Notes under the pieces: model-generated | Databases searched by the model: none | Seen by the model: only the letters and a program-made list of their open reading frames with translations | Told to the model about the DNA's origin: nothing | Shown here: in pieces, positions 23,773 to 33,292 of the stretch | How the letters are laid out: each line of letters opens with the position of its first letter | Position numbering within the stretch: the first letter of the stretch is position 1 | From: Prevotella sp. | Lineage (GTDB): Bacteria; Bacteroidota; Bacteroidia; Bacteroidales; Bacteroidaceae | Reading direction: 5' to 3' | Assembly (NCBI GenBank): GCA_017430675.1 | Contig: JAFRMM010000161.1 | Span: 10,970-74,969 of the forward strand | DNA length: 64,000 bases | Translations under genes and position numbers: made by a program

Positions 23773-24753
23773 TTAAAGGGTGTCGGCAATCCGTTTAGAG
23801 AATGCCTCATGACGGTGTCTGACGTAGGCCGTCAGCAACCCCATGGCGATAATCTCAAACAGGAAGTTCATCACAGGCACATCCAGCAGACAGAACAGGA
23901 AGAGCCAGAAGGAACGGAAGTTGAAAGTGAGCAGACCGTTCCACTTCATCAGCGACAGGGATTCGTCGTGGAACTGCTTGCGGGCCGTCTCCGGCATCTG
24001 ATCCACACCGCCGTACTTCTGGCGCAAGAGGTTCATCAGGCGCTGGAACTGAGGTGTGGCCTTCTCCTGCTTCATGGTATAGTCAATATATGACTTCTGG
24101 AAAATCCGCTCGTAAGCGGGTGTATCCTTGGGCATCTGCTCAAAGACTTCACGCTGACGTGCTGAATTGTCGAGTTCACTACCCTTCTCTCCCTTCAGGA
24201 AGAAGAGATGTACCTGGATATAATAGTCTGCCAGGCGTTGCTGGGCTCCCATACCCATAAAACCGGAAATGATACCGATGGCATAGACCACCAACGTAAC
24301 TATCAGGGCATTTTCTGGCGTGTCGCTGATACCCAGCCAGGTGAACTCCAGTTCATGGTGCTGGTAAAAGCGCCATACCAAGGCATGGTAGATGGGTATG
24401 AACCACGTGAATCCTGCCAGTCCGTCGAGGATACGACCCACGTGGCTCTTTTTACCTGTCAGACGTGCCAACTGACCGTCTGTACAATCGAAGAAGTCTG
24501 CCCACATCAGCAGGAAGATGGCTATGAGATTGTTCACAAGTCCCATAATGCCACCGTAATAGAAACTGCCCTGGGCAAAGAACCACGCACTGGCAACGCC
24601 AATAAACATCGATGCGACAGTGACGGTGTTCGGATGTATGTCAAAGCGGGCAAAGAGACGTGCCAACTGGAAACAGAACGGACGGATCACATGAAAGTCG
24701 AGCCAGTCCTCTGTCTCTGCTGATTTCAATGTCTGATAATATTGTTCGTTCAT
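23773..24753 (-). CDS. CDP-alcohol phosphotransferase family protein (catalytic Asp replaced)
   Basis: A 326-residue membrane enzyme of the CDP-alcohol phosphatidyltransferase family, which joins a CDP-activated group to a hydroxyl acceptor in the inner membrane. The family motif is at 89-114: D89, D92, G93, A96, R97, G106 and D110 are present, but position 114, normally the fourth Asp, is Gly. The start is set at 24753 (MNEQYYQTLK). The longer frame to 24807 would overlap the previous gene by 37 bases. This core plus an unusually long C-terminal part (about 180-326) suggests a distinct subfamily. It should act with the LicC-like enzyme. Confidence 0.78.
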   Translation of the reverse strand: MNEQYYQTLKSAETEDWLDFHVIRPFCFQLARLFARFDIHPNTVTVASMFIGVASAWFFAQGSFYYGGIMGLVNNLIAIFLLMWADFFDCTDGQLARLTGKKSHVGRILDGLAGFTWFIPIYHALVWRFYQHHELEFTWLGISDTPENALIVTLVVYAIGIISGFMGMGAQQRLADYYIQVHLFFLKGEKGSELDNSARQREVFEQMPKDTPAYERIFQKSYIDYTMKQEKATPQFQRLMNLLRQKYGGVDQMPETARKQFHDESLSLMKWNGLLTFNFRSFWLFLFCLLDVPVMNFLFEIIAMGLLTAYVRHRHEAFSKRIADTL

Positions 24754-24770
24754 TTCGGATCGCATGAAAA

Positions 24771-27338
24771 TTAGAAGGTAAGACGGAAGATATACCTGAT
24801 ACCCCATTTCTCACTCGTCGGCAGGTCGAGATAACTCAGGCGACGCACGTACTCCACATGGATAATCTTGAAGATATTATGGATACCAAAAATCACCTCC
24901 ACATACGGCCGTTTGGAATCCATGATATAACAGCCTTTCGGGAAGTACATGAGTTTATTACTGCCGGCATTCTCAGGCAGAGTAGGATTGTTCTTGTCTG
25001 TCAGTTCTCCCCAAAGGGTATTCACGGCAATATACTCGCGCCATTTCAACTGCTTGAGCAACGGGATGCGGTTGAAGAACTTGCCGTTCAGGTCCCAGGA
25101 GAGCATCATCGAGGCGTAACGGTCGTTGAGAAACTCCATGTTGTTGATCAGGTTGAACATCTCCTCCTCGATGACAAACGACTGGTTGGCAGGGGGCTGG
25201 ATGAGAAGCAGATAAGGCACCTGGTTCCACTGGATGCCACCTTTCAGGAAGAGGTCGATCTTACCCCAACTGTTCAGCCAGAAGCGCTTATAGAGTTTGG
25301 CCTCCGTGAAGTTGCTGGAGTACTGGCCGCCCAAAATGTTCCTGAAGCCAAACGTATGACTGATAGAGATGGCCGGTGCATCATGGTTGATCGTCACACG
25401 CCGCTGCTTACTGTTGATATAGGTCTCGTCGGGCGCATAGCGGAGTTCTGCAAACAGTTCGGTGGTGCGCAGGAACTCATGATGGGGAACCATCTCCGTG
25501 TATTCCACATGCGGTTCGTTGAGACGTCGGAACGACATGGCACCACATGCCTCAAATTCCTCGGTCTTCAGGCTCAGACTGGTTCTTAACCCTCCATACG
25601 CCTCATAGTCGAATGAGAGTTTCTGACGGTTACAGAGCATCATCTTGTCGATACCCGTCCATTTGAATGCCACCAGGAAGTTATCCTTGTCGGTAGGCAG
25701 GAAACGGTCACTGGGTGTACTGACATCGTAGGTGCTCTCCAACTTCAGCGTGCGTTTCGGATATTCCCATGGCATATATACCTTATCTATAAAGGAATAG
25801 GTCAAGGAACCACTGTAGTAGTTCAGTTTGCTACCCCATCCGTGGGCATAATAGCCAGAAGCGAAGAAACGTTTGTTCAGGTTTGCCGTGGTCTGGAGAC
25901 TAAGGCGACTTCTCCATCCATCCAACTTATTCCGGGACAGAATGGTATTCACTGGAGCGATGTCGATCTTGTTAGGATCTCCCGTCTCAATGGAGTTCTC
26001 AATCAGCGCATTCAGTCCCAGCATGATATACTTGAATCCCTTGATGTTCTGGATATTCTTGACGAAACTATCCATCGAGTCCTCGCTCTTTGTCAATTGC
26101 ACCTGACGATACTGATTCCAGAACGACTTACCACGCATCCCTGCATCCGGCTCCCTGATCTCCGTACGTTTTCCTTTGAACAGCCTTTTGGGAAGTTCGG
26201 CAAAGGAATAGCCGCTCAGACGGGTATTGCGGATAACGATGGCTTTCTGGATAAACTGGGCAAAGGAGAGTTCCGTGATCATGTCGTCGCGCGTAAGAAC
26301 CCATTCTCCATTGTCCAACTGCTCAAATTCCTGGTCAATCCGCAGATTCTCGACGAAATTGACGGAAGACTGTTTGGGCAGGGTCAGTTCACAGCGACGC
26401 ACATGATAGGAGGAATCTTTCAGGATATAGAGATCACCCCTGAATCCGAAGTCCATCTGGTTATTGGGCAGGAAATGCAGATGAATACAACTGTCACGGT
26501 CAATCTTCAACGTGTCCTGTATATAGAAACGGTAGAAGGCGATGGCATCCTTTCCGATGGGAGACGTGAACGGATATTGCAGGAGGCGGATCTGGTCTTC
26601 GTAAAGATCGACATCCGTAAACACGTCTTTCAGCACGGTATTGAGGATGTCGCCTGTCTGGAAGAGGTCGTTAATGCCTGAAGACTGCTGTCCTGTGATA
26701 TAGGTCTTCTTTGACTGCGGTTTCTTCCTATAGACAAGTTCCGACACCGTCTCATCGATACTGATGGGCAGTATCAACTTGTTGTTATAGGCACAAAGTT
26801 CCACCTGATCCAGCAACCACGGCGTACTGGAATAAGGTTTCTTCTCAAGTCTTTCAGGAGTCAGGTCATTGGCTGCCAAAGTAATCTTCTCATACTTGTT
26901 ATATCTGTAATAGTCATGGTTAGCCAGATCTGTCAGTTTCTTAGCCGCAACCACTTTCTTCATCAGTTCCACAGCAGGATTGTTCTTCCTGCTGTAGCGT
27001 CCTTTCTTGGCTTTCACCGTCACCTCTGCCAACTGCTGCCTGTCAGGTTGCAAGGCAATATCCAGATGCATTTTGGTCTGAGAGGTGATTGGAATATTCT
27101 GAGTCTGGTAACCAACAGCACTGAAGGTAAGACTCCACCCTAACCGACGGTCTATCGTGTATATTCCATCAATATTGGAGATGACAGCCAGATTATGACC
27201 TTTATAGACCACGCTGGCGTATGGGATAGTCTCACCCGTCTCAGCATCTGTCACGGAACCCGTGATCTGCTGGGCATTCAAGGAGAGCCCGCCCATCAAC
27301 CATGAAATTATCAATATGATTCTTCGGAATCCGATCAT
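24771..27338 (-). CDS. DUF5686 / carboxypeptidase-regulatory-domain outer-membrane protein
   Basis: An 855-residue protein. It has a signal peptide (1-22, ending LNAQ), a carboxypeptidase-D-regulatory-like beta domain (about 24-105: ITGSVTDAETGETIPYASV), a middle region (about 110-420), and a C-terminal half rich in alternating beta strands, ending in RYIFRLTF with the terminal aromatic usual in outer-membrane barrels. This is the DUF5686 arrangement, found in Bacteroidetes outer membranes with unknown function. It overlaps the LolA-like gene by four bases. In this operon I infer a receptor or insertion point for the exported lipid. Confidence 0.75.
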   Translation of the reverse strand: MIGFRRIILIISWLMGGLSLNAQQITGSVTDAETGETIPYASVVYKGHNLAVISNIDGIYTIDRRLGWSLTFSAVGYQTQNIPITSQTKMHLDIALQPDRQQLAEVTVKAKKGRYSRKNNPAVELMKKVVAAKKLTDLANHDYYRYNKYEKITLAANDLTPERLEKKPYSSTPWLLDQVELCAYNNKLILPISIDETVSELVYRKKPQSKKTYITGQQSSGINDLFQTGDILNTVLKDVFTDVDLYEDQIRLLQYPFTSPIGKDAIAFYRFYIQDTLKIDRDSCIHLHFLPNNQMDFGFRGDLYILKDSSYHVRRCELTLPKQSSVNFVENLRIDQEFEQLDNGEWVLTRDDMITELSFAQFIQKAIVIRNTRLSGYSFAELPKRLFKGKRTEIREPDAGMRGKSFWNQYRQVQLTKSEDSMDSFVKNIQNIKGFKYIMLGLNALIENSIETGDPNKIDIAPVNTILSRNKLDGWRSRLSLQTTANLNKRFFASGYYAHGWGSKLNYYSGSLTYSFIDKVYMPWEYPKRTLKLESTYDVSTPSDRFLPTDKDNFLVAFKWTGIDKMMLCNRQKLSFDYEAYGGLRTSLSLKTEEFEACGAMSFRRLNEPHVEYTEMVPHHEFLRTTELFAELRYAPDETYINSKQRRVTINHDAPAISISHTFGFRNILGGQYSSNFTEAKLYKRFWLNSWGKIDLFLKGGIQWNQVPYLLLIQPPANQSFVIEEEMFNLINNMEFLNDRYASMMLSWDLNGKFFNRIPLLKQLKWREYIAVNTLWGELTDKNNPTLPENAGSNKLMYFPKGCYIMDSKRPYVEVIFGIHNIFKIIHVEYVRRLSYLDLPTSEKWGIRYIFRLTF

Positions 27339-27874
27339 TTCATCTGGTAATTAGAGAACACATATTCGGTATATCCGGCACGCTCATTCATCCGGAGTGT
27401 CTTTAACTCTGAGGTCTGCGTATCAATGGTCATCACAAATGAGGAGAACATCATCCTCTTGGAAGCCTTTTTACCCTCTGCCTTAGGAACAATTGTCAGC
27501 GTCTGCAGATTTCCCTTCTGGGAAACTGTCAGGTCACTAAGTACTGGAAGGGCTTTCTTACCACCAGAGAGAATACTCTCAAAGACTTTCTGGAATGAGG
27601 CGAACTGCGGATTTCGCTCGCTGCTTGTCACATGTTTCTTCCCCTTCACCACCATCGTAAAGGTACTTCCCTGCATCAGCAGTTGATCCTTGCCATCATT
27701 GACGACAATACTCACCTCCGACGGTCTTTTCATTGTCAGAGTCCCTTTTTCTACCACATCCTTGGCAATGGCGTTCCTATGAGTGGTCTTAACAGCAGTG
27801 GCCGTCACCGTCTGTGCGGATGCCATGATGCCCAGAGACATCATCAATATGGTAAACAATACTATCTTCTTCAT
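27335..27874 (-). CDS. LolA-like periplasmic carrier
   Basis: A 179-residue secreted protein (signal peptide 1-21, ending SAQ). The mature part follows the LolA-type half-barrel pattern: VEKGTLTMKRPSEVSIVV, LLMQGSTFTMVVKGKKH, a FQKVFESILSGG helix and a final EYVFSNYQ strand. LolA ferries lipoproteins across the periplasm. LolA paralogues next to MMPL exporters in aryl-polyene and flexirubin loci are thought to carry lipids instead, and that fits here. It starts 12 bases after the FAD oxidoreductase gene. Confidence 0.76.
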   Translation of the reverse strand: MKKIVLFTILMMSLGIMASAQTVTATAVKTTHRNAIAKDVVEKGTLTMKRPSEVSIVVNDGKDQLLMQGSTFTMVVKGKKHVTSSERNPQFASFQKVFESILSGGKKALPVLSDLTVSQKGNLQTLTIVPKAEGKKASKRMMFSSFVMTIDTQTSELKTLRMNERAGYTEYVFSNYQMK

Positions 27875-27886
27875 CTTATCTCGTAT

Positions 27887-29338
27887 TTAGTCCTTTATAA
27901 TCGTTTGTATCTTGTCATTTCCTATCAGATCCGTACATGTCAGCAATGCTGTCATTGCCACACCCTCAAGCCCGTGAAGCATCAGGTTCTGGCCTGTCAG
28001 CAACAGGTTCGGAATCGGTGTCCTGGACGAGAGCATCGTCATGACCAGATTACGGCAGTCCTTACGTACTCCATAAGCAGAACCATTGGGCGTCAGCGTA
28101 TAGTCGCGATAGGTAAGCGGTGTACTGGTATAGCGTCTGCTGACCATACCAGAGAGCCCGGGAATCACGGTCTCTGCGAAAGCAATACACTCATCGGCAA
28201 TTTGTTCCTTCAGAAACAGATAGTCCCCACCCCGGTGTCCGACAGTGGTATTTTGCCATTTTTCACAGATCGACCATGGCATAGGTGTCAACAGATCCAC
28301 CTGACGCGTATATTCTCCTTCTTCTGGAACCCGTGCACTGATCATCATACCACCGATGCCCTCCCCTTCCTCATAGAACGTCCAGACATTCGGTTGTCTA
28401 TAGACATACTTATTATGATTGAAATAGCGTAACGCTTTCGGTTTCAGAACCAGTGAGACCGTGAACATGCCGAAGGTATTCTCCATATTGCCCATCCGCA
28501 TCCGGAAGATTCTCTTCAGCAGTGGGGTGTCCTTGACCATATCAAACGTGAGGGCAGGATGGATATCGCTGATAAATGTCCTTCCCTCGTATATCTCCCC
28601 ATTCACACAACGGGCGGCAACGATCTGTCCACCCTGTTCTATCAGTTCCTGAACCTCTGACCGACAGACAACCATACCGCCATTAGCCTTGATACCATCC
28701 ACTAATGCCTGGACGATCATATTCCCGTCACCGCGCAATCGCCAACTGCTCTGTATGAAACTGCTATTACCGTGGGCAAAGGTGAAAAGAGGCAAGGAGT
28801 CCTTACGCAGTTCCATCTTCATGGCTGTGCCGGAAAGCACATTCAACAGCAAAGGATCATGAATTGTGGCGGTCAGGAACTCGTATGCACTGGTTCCGAA
28901 AAGTTTGTAGGCATCGCTTGAGCCAAACGCCACGGTATCCACTTCCTGAAGCATCCTGACATACGTCTGCAATGCCTCCCGCTCATTGGGGAAATGCTCA
29001 GAAAGGTTCTCCACGAACCGGTCATAGCCTTCGGCAAAGGCAAAGGTCTGCTTTCCTATCGTCACCTGATCAAACCCGTCAGCATCCAGCCGCTGCCAAG
29101 GCAGATCCATGAGTCCCAGCGTGGAGAAGATGCGATTCATCCGTTGTCCCTCAGCCAAACCACCCACATAATGGAAGCCGGTGTCGAAGGACAGACCGCC
29201 CCGCTGATAACTCTGGATGCAACCGCCTGGCTGCACCTGTCGCTCCAAGACCAGTACGCTCTTGCCTTCACGGGATAGCAGACTGGCACAGACCAACCCT
29301 CCGAATCCACTGCCTATGATCACCGTATCGTACTTCAT
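27887..29338 (-). CDS. FAD-dependent oxidoreductase (CrtI/retinol-saturase-like)
   Basis: A 483-residue protein with an N-terminal FAD-binding motif (VIIGSGFGGLVCASLLSREG, then the LERQVQPGGC segment) and a C-terminal GQNLMLHGLEGVAMTAL, as in phytoene desaturase, carotenoid isomerase and retinol saturase relatives. These act on extended hydrophobic chains. There are no phytoene synthase or other carotenoid genes nearby. Next to a ketosynthase, an ACP and an MMPL exporter it most likely oxidises, reduces or isomerises an acyl chain. It overlaps the MMPL gene by four bases. Confidence 0.8.
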   Translation of the reverse strand: MKYDTVIIGSGFGGLVCASLLSREGKSVLVLERQVQPGGCIQSYQRGGLSFDTGFHYVGGLAEGQRMNRIFSTLGLMDLPWQRLDADGFDQVTIGKQTFAFAEGYDRFVENLSEHFPNEREALQTYVRMLQEVDTVAFGSSDAYKLFGTSAYEFLTATIHDPLLLNVLSGTAMKMELRKDSLPLFTFAHGNSSFIQSSWRLRGDGNMIVQALVDGIKANGGMVVCRSEVQELIEQGGQIVAARCVNGEIYEGRTFISDIHPALTFDMVKDTPLLKRIFRMRMGNMENTFGMFTVSLVLKPKALRYFNHNKYVYRQPNVWTFYEEGEGIGGMMISARVPEEGEYTRQVDLLTPMPWSICEKWQNTTVGHRGGDYLFLKEQIADECIAFAETVIPGLSGMVSRRYTSTPLTYRDYTLTPNGSAYGVRKDCRNLVMTMLSSRTPIPNLLLTGQNLMLHGLEGVAMTALLTCTDLIGNDKIQTIIKD

Positions 29339-31809
29339 ACCTTCTTTTTTCTGTTAAGCCATCTGAAGACAACTGGTTGTAGTACATAGGACAGGATCAC
29401 TGCCGACAACAGTCCTACAAGTGTGGAGAAACCTACGGAACGGATAGCAGGATGACGGGCCAGCAACATACTGCTGACCGTTACGATCAGTGTCACTGCA
29501 CTGAGGAAGATCGCCGTCTTGTGGTAAGCCAGTTTCTTGTCGTTGTCATCAGTCAGACCGTTCATCACAAAAATACTATAATCCACACCGATACCGAAGA
29601 TAAAGGTGGAGATGATAATACTGATGAGGTTGAACTTCACATCGAACAAGACCATTGCTCCCAGGACAATCATCCAACTCAGCAAGATGGGCAGGAACCC
29701 CAACACTGTATATTTGGCATTGAAATGGAAACTGATGAGCAACACGATGAAAACGAAGAGCATCGAAAGCCATTGTAACACATTGAAGTCTTCGTTCATC
29801 TGCAACAGCGTGCCTGTCGTATAATAATAGGTATCTAAAACCAACAAGTTTGGTTGTGAGGCGATGGCATCGCAGATACGGTTATAGTCACTCTCACTGC
29901 TTCGCACGGAATCATTAGCACAGCGAACAGATGTAAAGCACAGATAGTCACCATTATAGGTCTGTTCCATCATGGTTGACTGGTAGCCCCGAGGAATCAG
30001 TTCTGACTCATAAAGGGCATCTGGCTCATAGTCTGCTGCCACAGCCTGAAAGAAAGTCTCAAAGGCTTCTGGACGAAGGCCCGCCTGTGGGGCAGTCTCC
30101 CGAATCAATGCATGAACCTTTCCCTGACGCTCTTCCGTCCAATAATCCTTCCAGGCATCAATGCGTTCCTGTTGGACAGATTGGGACACAAAGACTTGGT
30201 TTGTATGAGTATAGTCTTTTACCAGCCCCAATTTCTGAAGGGAATCAAGTTGACGGTCAAGCACAGAGAAGTTCTCAATAGCCTCTTCCATGGTCTTGCC
30301 CTGACTGGCAAAATACTTCTGTTTGTCTCCTGTATCAGAACGACTGTTACGCACCGTCGTTTTGTCACGGAGCAACTGTTCTGAGTATTCCGTCATCTCC
30401 TCCAGATAACCAAGATTATGCATATCGGCATCGAAGCGGGTACCCCCTACAAAATAGGCTCCAATACAGATGGCCATCACCAGAAGTATCACAAAGACCA
30501 ACGGTTTCTTACGATCGAATGGATAAGCATTGATCTTGTCTATGAACCTAAAGGAACGGGCATCTGTTTGCGATGGCAGTAACTGTGGTAAATAGGTTAG
30601 ACTGAACCAGGTCGTACCAAAAATGGCAAAGGCTGCGAAAAGACCGAAATCCTGTAAGAGATCTGTCTTGATAAATATCAGTCCTGCAAAGGAGCCTATT
30701 GTCGTCAGACAACCTAACCAGACTGGTTTTACCTGATCAAGCAACATCTGCTCCATATTCCCTACGTACTGATAATGAGTCAAGACATGAATCACATAAC
30801 TCAGTGCGACCCCAAGGACTACTCCCCCAATGCCAAGTGCCAACAACGAGAATTCTCCCTTTATCCAGTACATCATGGCAAGCCCGAAAAGAGTACCGAA
30901 AACGACTGGCAACAAAAGCAGCGGAATAGTATCCCATCTACGGAAGGATACCAACAGGAATACCAGCACCAGAATCAATGCCCCTGTAATGGTGGTCGTC
31001 AGATCATGCTTAATCTGTGTGGAGTTATAGTAACCACTCGCCGGCGTTCCATGATAGGTAATACGAATCTGCGGATGGGTCTTAGTGAACTGCGCAATCT
31101 GTCCATTCAACAACTCGAACATCGCAGAACCCTGTCCTGTATTTGTAGAAGAGAAGTTGGGCGTGACAAATGCTATACAGACCGTTGAGTCTGGCACGAA
31201 GAAATGGCCGTCAACAGTCTTGTAGTTACCTCCGCCAGCACTCAGTAGGGGTAACAACTGCTCAGCCAGCACGTTGCGCATACCCAGCGGATCCATCTGG
31301 ATCAGTTCAGGAAACATCTCACCGAACTCTCCTGTCAGGTCTTCACGGTTCTGCTGCATCTGGCGTACGAAATGCTCCCGTGTCAGCAGGGTATCGAAAC
31401 GCACATAGGCTGAGGTGTCAATATAGGCAGGGAAATAACTACTCAGATAATCGACGCCATCTACCACCAGATCTTCCGGCAGACGGTAAAACACATCATT
31501 GATGGTCTGGGAGACAGAGTCGCATAACAAAAGAGTATCTACAAATGCATCACATGCTTCAATCAGGTTCTCCGTTCCTTCACCCTCAAATAACAGGAAT
31601 ACTTTATCCTTAATCTTCAGATCGGCAAAGGCCAGTTTTGTCGTACCGTCCTCGTTTTTAGATGACGGCATCAATTTGTTGATGTCCTCCTCCAGATGTA
31701 TCTGCGTTGCAAAATATCCGAAGAAGACAAACAACGCTAACATCGATGACCAACAGACTGCACGATGTTTGCGAAAATAGAGGGAGAGCCTGACAAAGAA
31801 CGTGGTCAT
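29335..31809 (-). CDS. MMPL/RND-family lipid exporter
   Basis: An 824-residue inner-membrane protein with RND-like pseudo-symmetry. Helix 1 spans about 18-35, followed by a periplasmic domain, five or six helices (about 280-430), a second periplasmic domain, and a final helix bundle (about 700-820). Typical MMPL patches are GVVLGVALSYVIHVLTHY and FGIGVDYSIFVMNG, where the Asp and Tyr are usual proton-relay residues. MMPL proteins export lipids and polyketide-like products. Together with the LolA-like protein it should form the export part of this operon. It overlaps the ACP gene by four bases. Confidence 0.85.
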   Translation of the reverse strand: MTTFFVRLSLYFRKHRAVCWSSMLALFVFFGYFATQIHLEEDINKLMPSSKNEDGTTKLAFADLKIKDKVFLLFEGEGTENLIEACDAFVDTLLLCDSVSQTINDVFYRLPEDLVVDGVDYLSSYFPAYIDTSAYVRFDTLLTREHFVRQMQQNREDLTGEFGEMFPELIQMDPLGMRNVLAEQLLPLLSAGGGNYKTVDGHFFVPDSTVCIAFVTPNFSSTNTGQGSAMFELLNGQIAQFTKTHPQIRITYHGTPASGYYNSTQIKHDLTTTITGALILVLVFLLVSFRRWDTIPLLLLPVVFGTLFGLAMMYWIKGEFSLLALGIGGVVLGVALSYVIHVLTHYQYVGNMEQMLLDQVKPVWLGCLTTIGSFAGLIFIKTDLLQDFGLFAAFAIFGTTWFSLTYLPQLLPSQTDARSFRFIDKINAYPFDRKKPLVFVILLVMAICIGAYFVGGTRFDADMHNLGYLEEMTEYSEQLLRDKTTVRNSRSDTGDKQKYFASQGKTMEEAIENFSVLDRQLDSLQKLGLVKDYTHTNQVFVSQSVQQERIDAWKDYWTEERQGKVHALIRETAPQAGLRPEAFETFFQAVAADYEPDALYESELIPRGYQSTMMEQTYNGDYLCFTSVRCANDSVRSSESDYNRICDAIASQPNLLVLDTYYYTTGTLLQMNEDFNVLQWLSMLFVFIVLLISFHFNAKYTVLGFLPILLSWMIVLGAMVLFDVKFNLISIIISTFIFGIGVDYSIFVMNGLTDDNDKKLAYHKTAIFLSAVTLIVTVSSMLLARHPAIRSVGFSTLVGLLSAVILSYVLQPVVFRWLNRKKKV

Positions 31810-32051
31810 TGCGGCAGATGCTGCTCGATGTAGTCGTACAGGTTCGTAAAGGTTTGGATCTGTTGCAGGTCGCTCACAGGAATTGTGATCTTATAAGTCA
31901 TCTGCACCATGGCGATCAAATCAACAAGATTGATACTGTCGAGTTGAAGTGTTTCTTTCAAGGAAGCATCTGGAGCGAATTCACTCTCTTCTACTTCAAA
32001 TTCTTCTGCAAGCATGGAATTAACCTGCTTAATAATGTCATCACGTGTCAT
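31806..32051 (-). CDS. Dedicated acyl carrier protein
   Basis: An 81-residue acyl carrier protein. Ser39 in LQLDSINLVDL is the expected phosphopantetheine site (DSI instead of the housekeeping DSL). The sequence is acidic and helical, as usual. Its place between the ketosynthase and the MMPL exporter marks it as a pathway-specific carrier rather than the fatty-acid-synthase ACP. No phosphopantetheinyl transferase gene is in the operon, so a general one must modify it. Confidence 0.9.
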   Translation of the reverse strand: MTRDDIIKQVNSMLAEEFEVEESEFAPDASLKETLQLDSINLVDLIAMVQMTYKITIPVSDLQQIQTFTNLYDYIEQHLPQ

Positions 32052-32064
32052 AATTTTTTTTGTT

Positions 32065-33288
32065 TTATAAGTTTTTTACTATTAATGTTGAATTCGTCCC
32101 ACCAAAGCCAAAAGAATTGCTGAGGAATGTATCGAAATGTGCTTCTATGGTCTCTGGAATCACATTGATACATGCTGTTTCCTCATCAGGTGCCATAAAA
32201 TTGAGGTTACCGGCAATGAAGTCGTTCTTCATCATCAGCAAAGAGTAGATAATCTCACTGGCTCCTGCCATCCACATCTCATGGCCCGTCTGACCTTTGG
32301 TAGATGTCACAGGCACACGATAGTCACCGAAGATCTGAGCAATGGCCTGTGCCTCGCGGCTGTCACCTATCTTCGTCGAGGTGGCATGGGCATTCACATA
32401 GCCGATTTCCTTAGGAGATATCGTACACTGCTTCAGACAGAGTTCAAGCGAGCGGGCTGGTCCTGCCACATTTGGCGTAGATATATGATCACCATTTCCT
32501 GAGAAGCCCCAACTGATAATCTCACCCAAAATGGGAGCACCTCGCTTCACGGCACTCTCATAACTCTCAAGGATCAGTGTTGCTGCGCCGCCGCCAGGAA
32601 CCAGACCATTGCGGTCTCGGTCAAACGGACGGCTGGCCTTAGTGGCATCGTTATCTTCGCGCAGGGCAAACGACTGAATACCATCAAAAGAGGCTACACC
32701 ATACATGTTCGCCTCCTGGGCACCGCCGCAGACCACACAGTCTTGCAGTCCGTTACGGATCAGCAATGATGCTAACCCTACTGCCTGTGAACCTGATGCA
32801 CAGGCTGCCGATGCGGTCAGATTGATTCCTTTCAGATGAAACAGGCAGGCCAGATTCATGGTCACCGTCGAGTTCATTGACTGGAAAATGGCACCACTGC
32901 CACAGGCTGCCGTACTGCCATATTCACGGAATTTGTCCAGTGCACGCATCGTAGCCTCAGCCACAGAATCGTTACCATAGATAATGCCCACCTCATGGGT
33001 ATCAATATAGTCCTGATCCAATTGAGCACTTACCAACGCATCCTTAGTTGCCATATAGGCGTATTGTGCCTCCTCTGGCATAAACTGTCGGAAGTTACGG
33101 TTTACGAAAGGCTTTAAATCAGGTTTAGGCACATCAGCACAATATGGAGAACGGAATCCAACATCCTTTCGCTCCTGGCTGAAGACAATACCGCTTTTCC
33201 CATCATACAGGGACTGACGTACCTCGTCAAGTGTCGTACCAAGACATGACCAGATGCCCATCCCAGTTATCACTACTCTTTGTTCCAT
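32065..33288 (-). CDS. Beta-ketoacyl-ACP synthase (FabF-like)
   Basis: A 407-residue condensing enzyme with a complete Cys-His-His triad: C163 in SAACASGSQA, H301 in NAHATSTKIGDS and H336 in KGQTGHEMWMAG. The glycine-rich end SFGFGGTNSTL is also present. It differs from housekeeping FabF in many surface positions and stands beside a dedicated ACP. It could extend an acyl chain or, with the GNAT protein, supply a modified acyl-ACP. It is the only ketosynthase in the operon, so a polyene-making set is not present. Confidence 0.9.
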   Translation of the reverse strand: MEQRVVITGMGIWSCLGTTLDEVRQSLYDGKSGIVFSQERKDVGFRSPYCADVPKPDLKPFVNRNFRQFMPEEAQYAYMATKDALVSAQLDQDYIDTHEVGIIYGNDSVAEATMRALDKFREYGSTAACGSGAIFQSMNSTVTMNLACLFHLKGINLTASAACASGSQAVGLASLLIRNGLQDCVVCGGAQEANMYGVASFDGIQSFALREDNDATKASRPFDRDRNGLVPGGGAATLILESYESAVKRGAPILGEIISWGFSGNGDHISTPNVAGPARSLELCLKQCTISPKEIGYVNAHATSTKIGDSREAQAIAQIFGDYRVPVTSTKGQTGHEMWMAGASEIIYSLLMMKNDFIAGNLNFMAPDEETACINVIPETIEAHFDTFLSNSFGFGGTNSTLIVKNL

Positions 33289-33292
33289 AGTT

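Noticed and set aside
27887..29338. Carotenoid biosynthesis locus
   Set aside because: The FAD enzyme resembles CrtI-like proteins, but there is no phytoene synthase, cyclase or prenyl transferase nearby.
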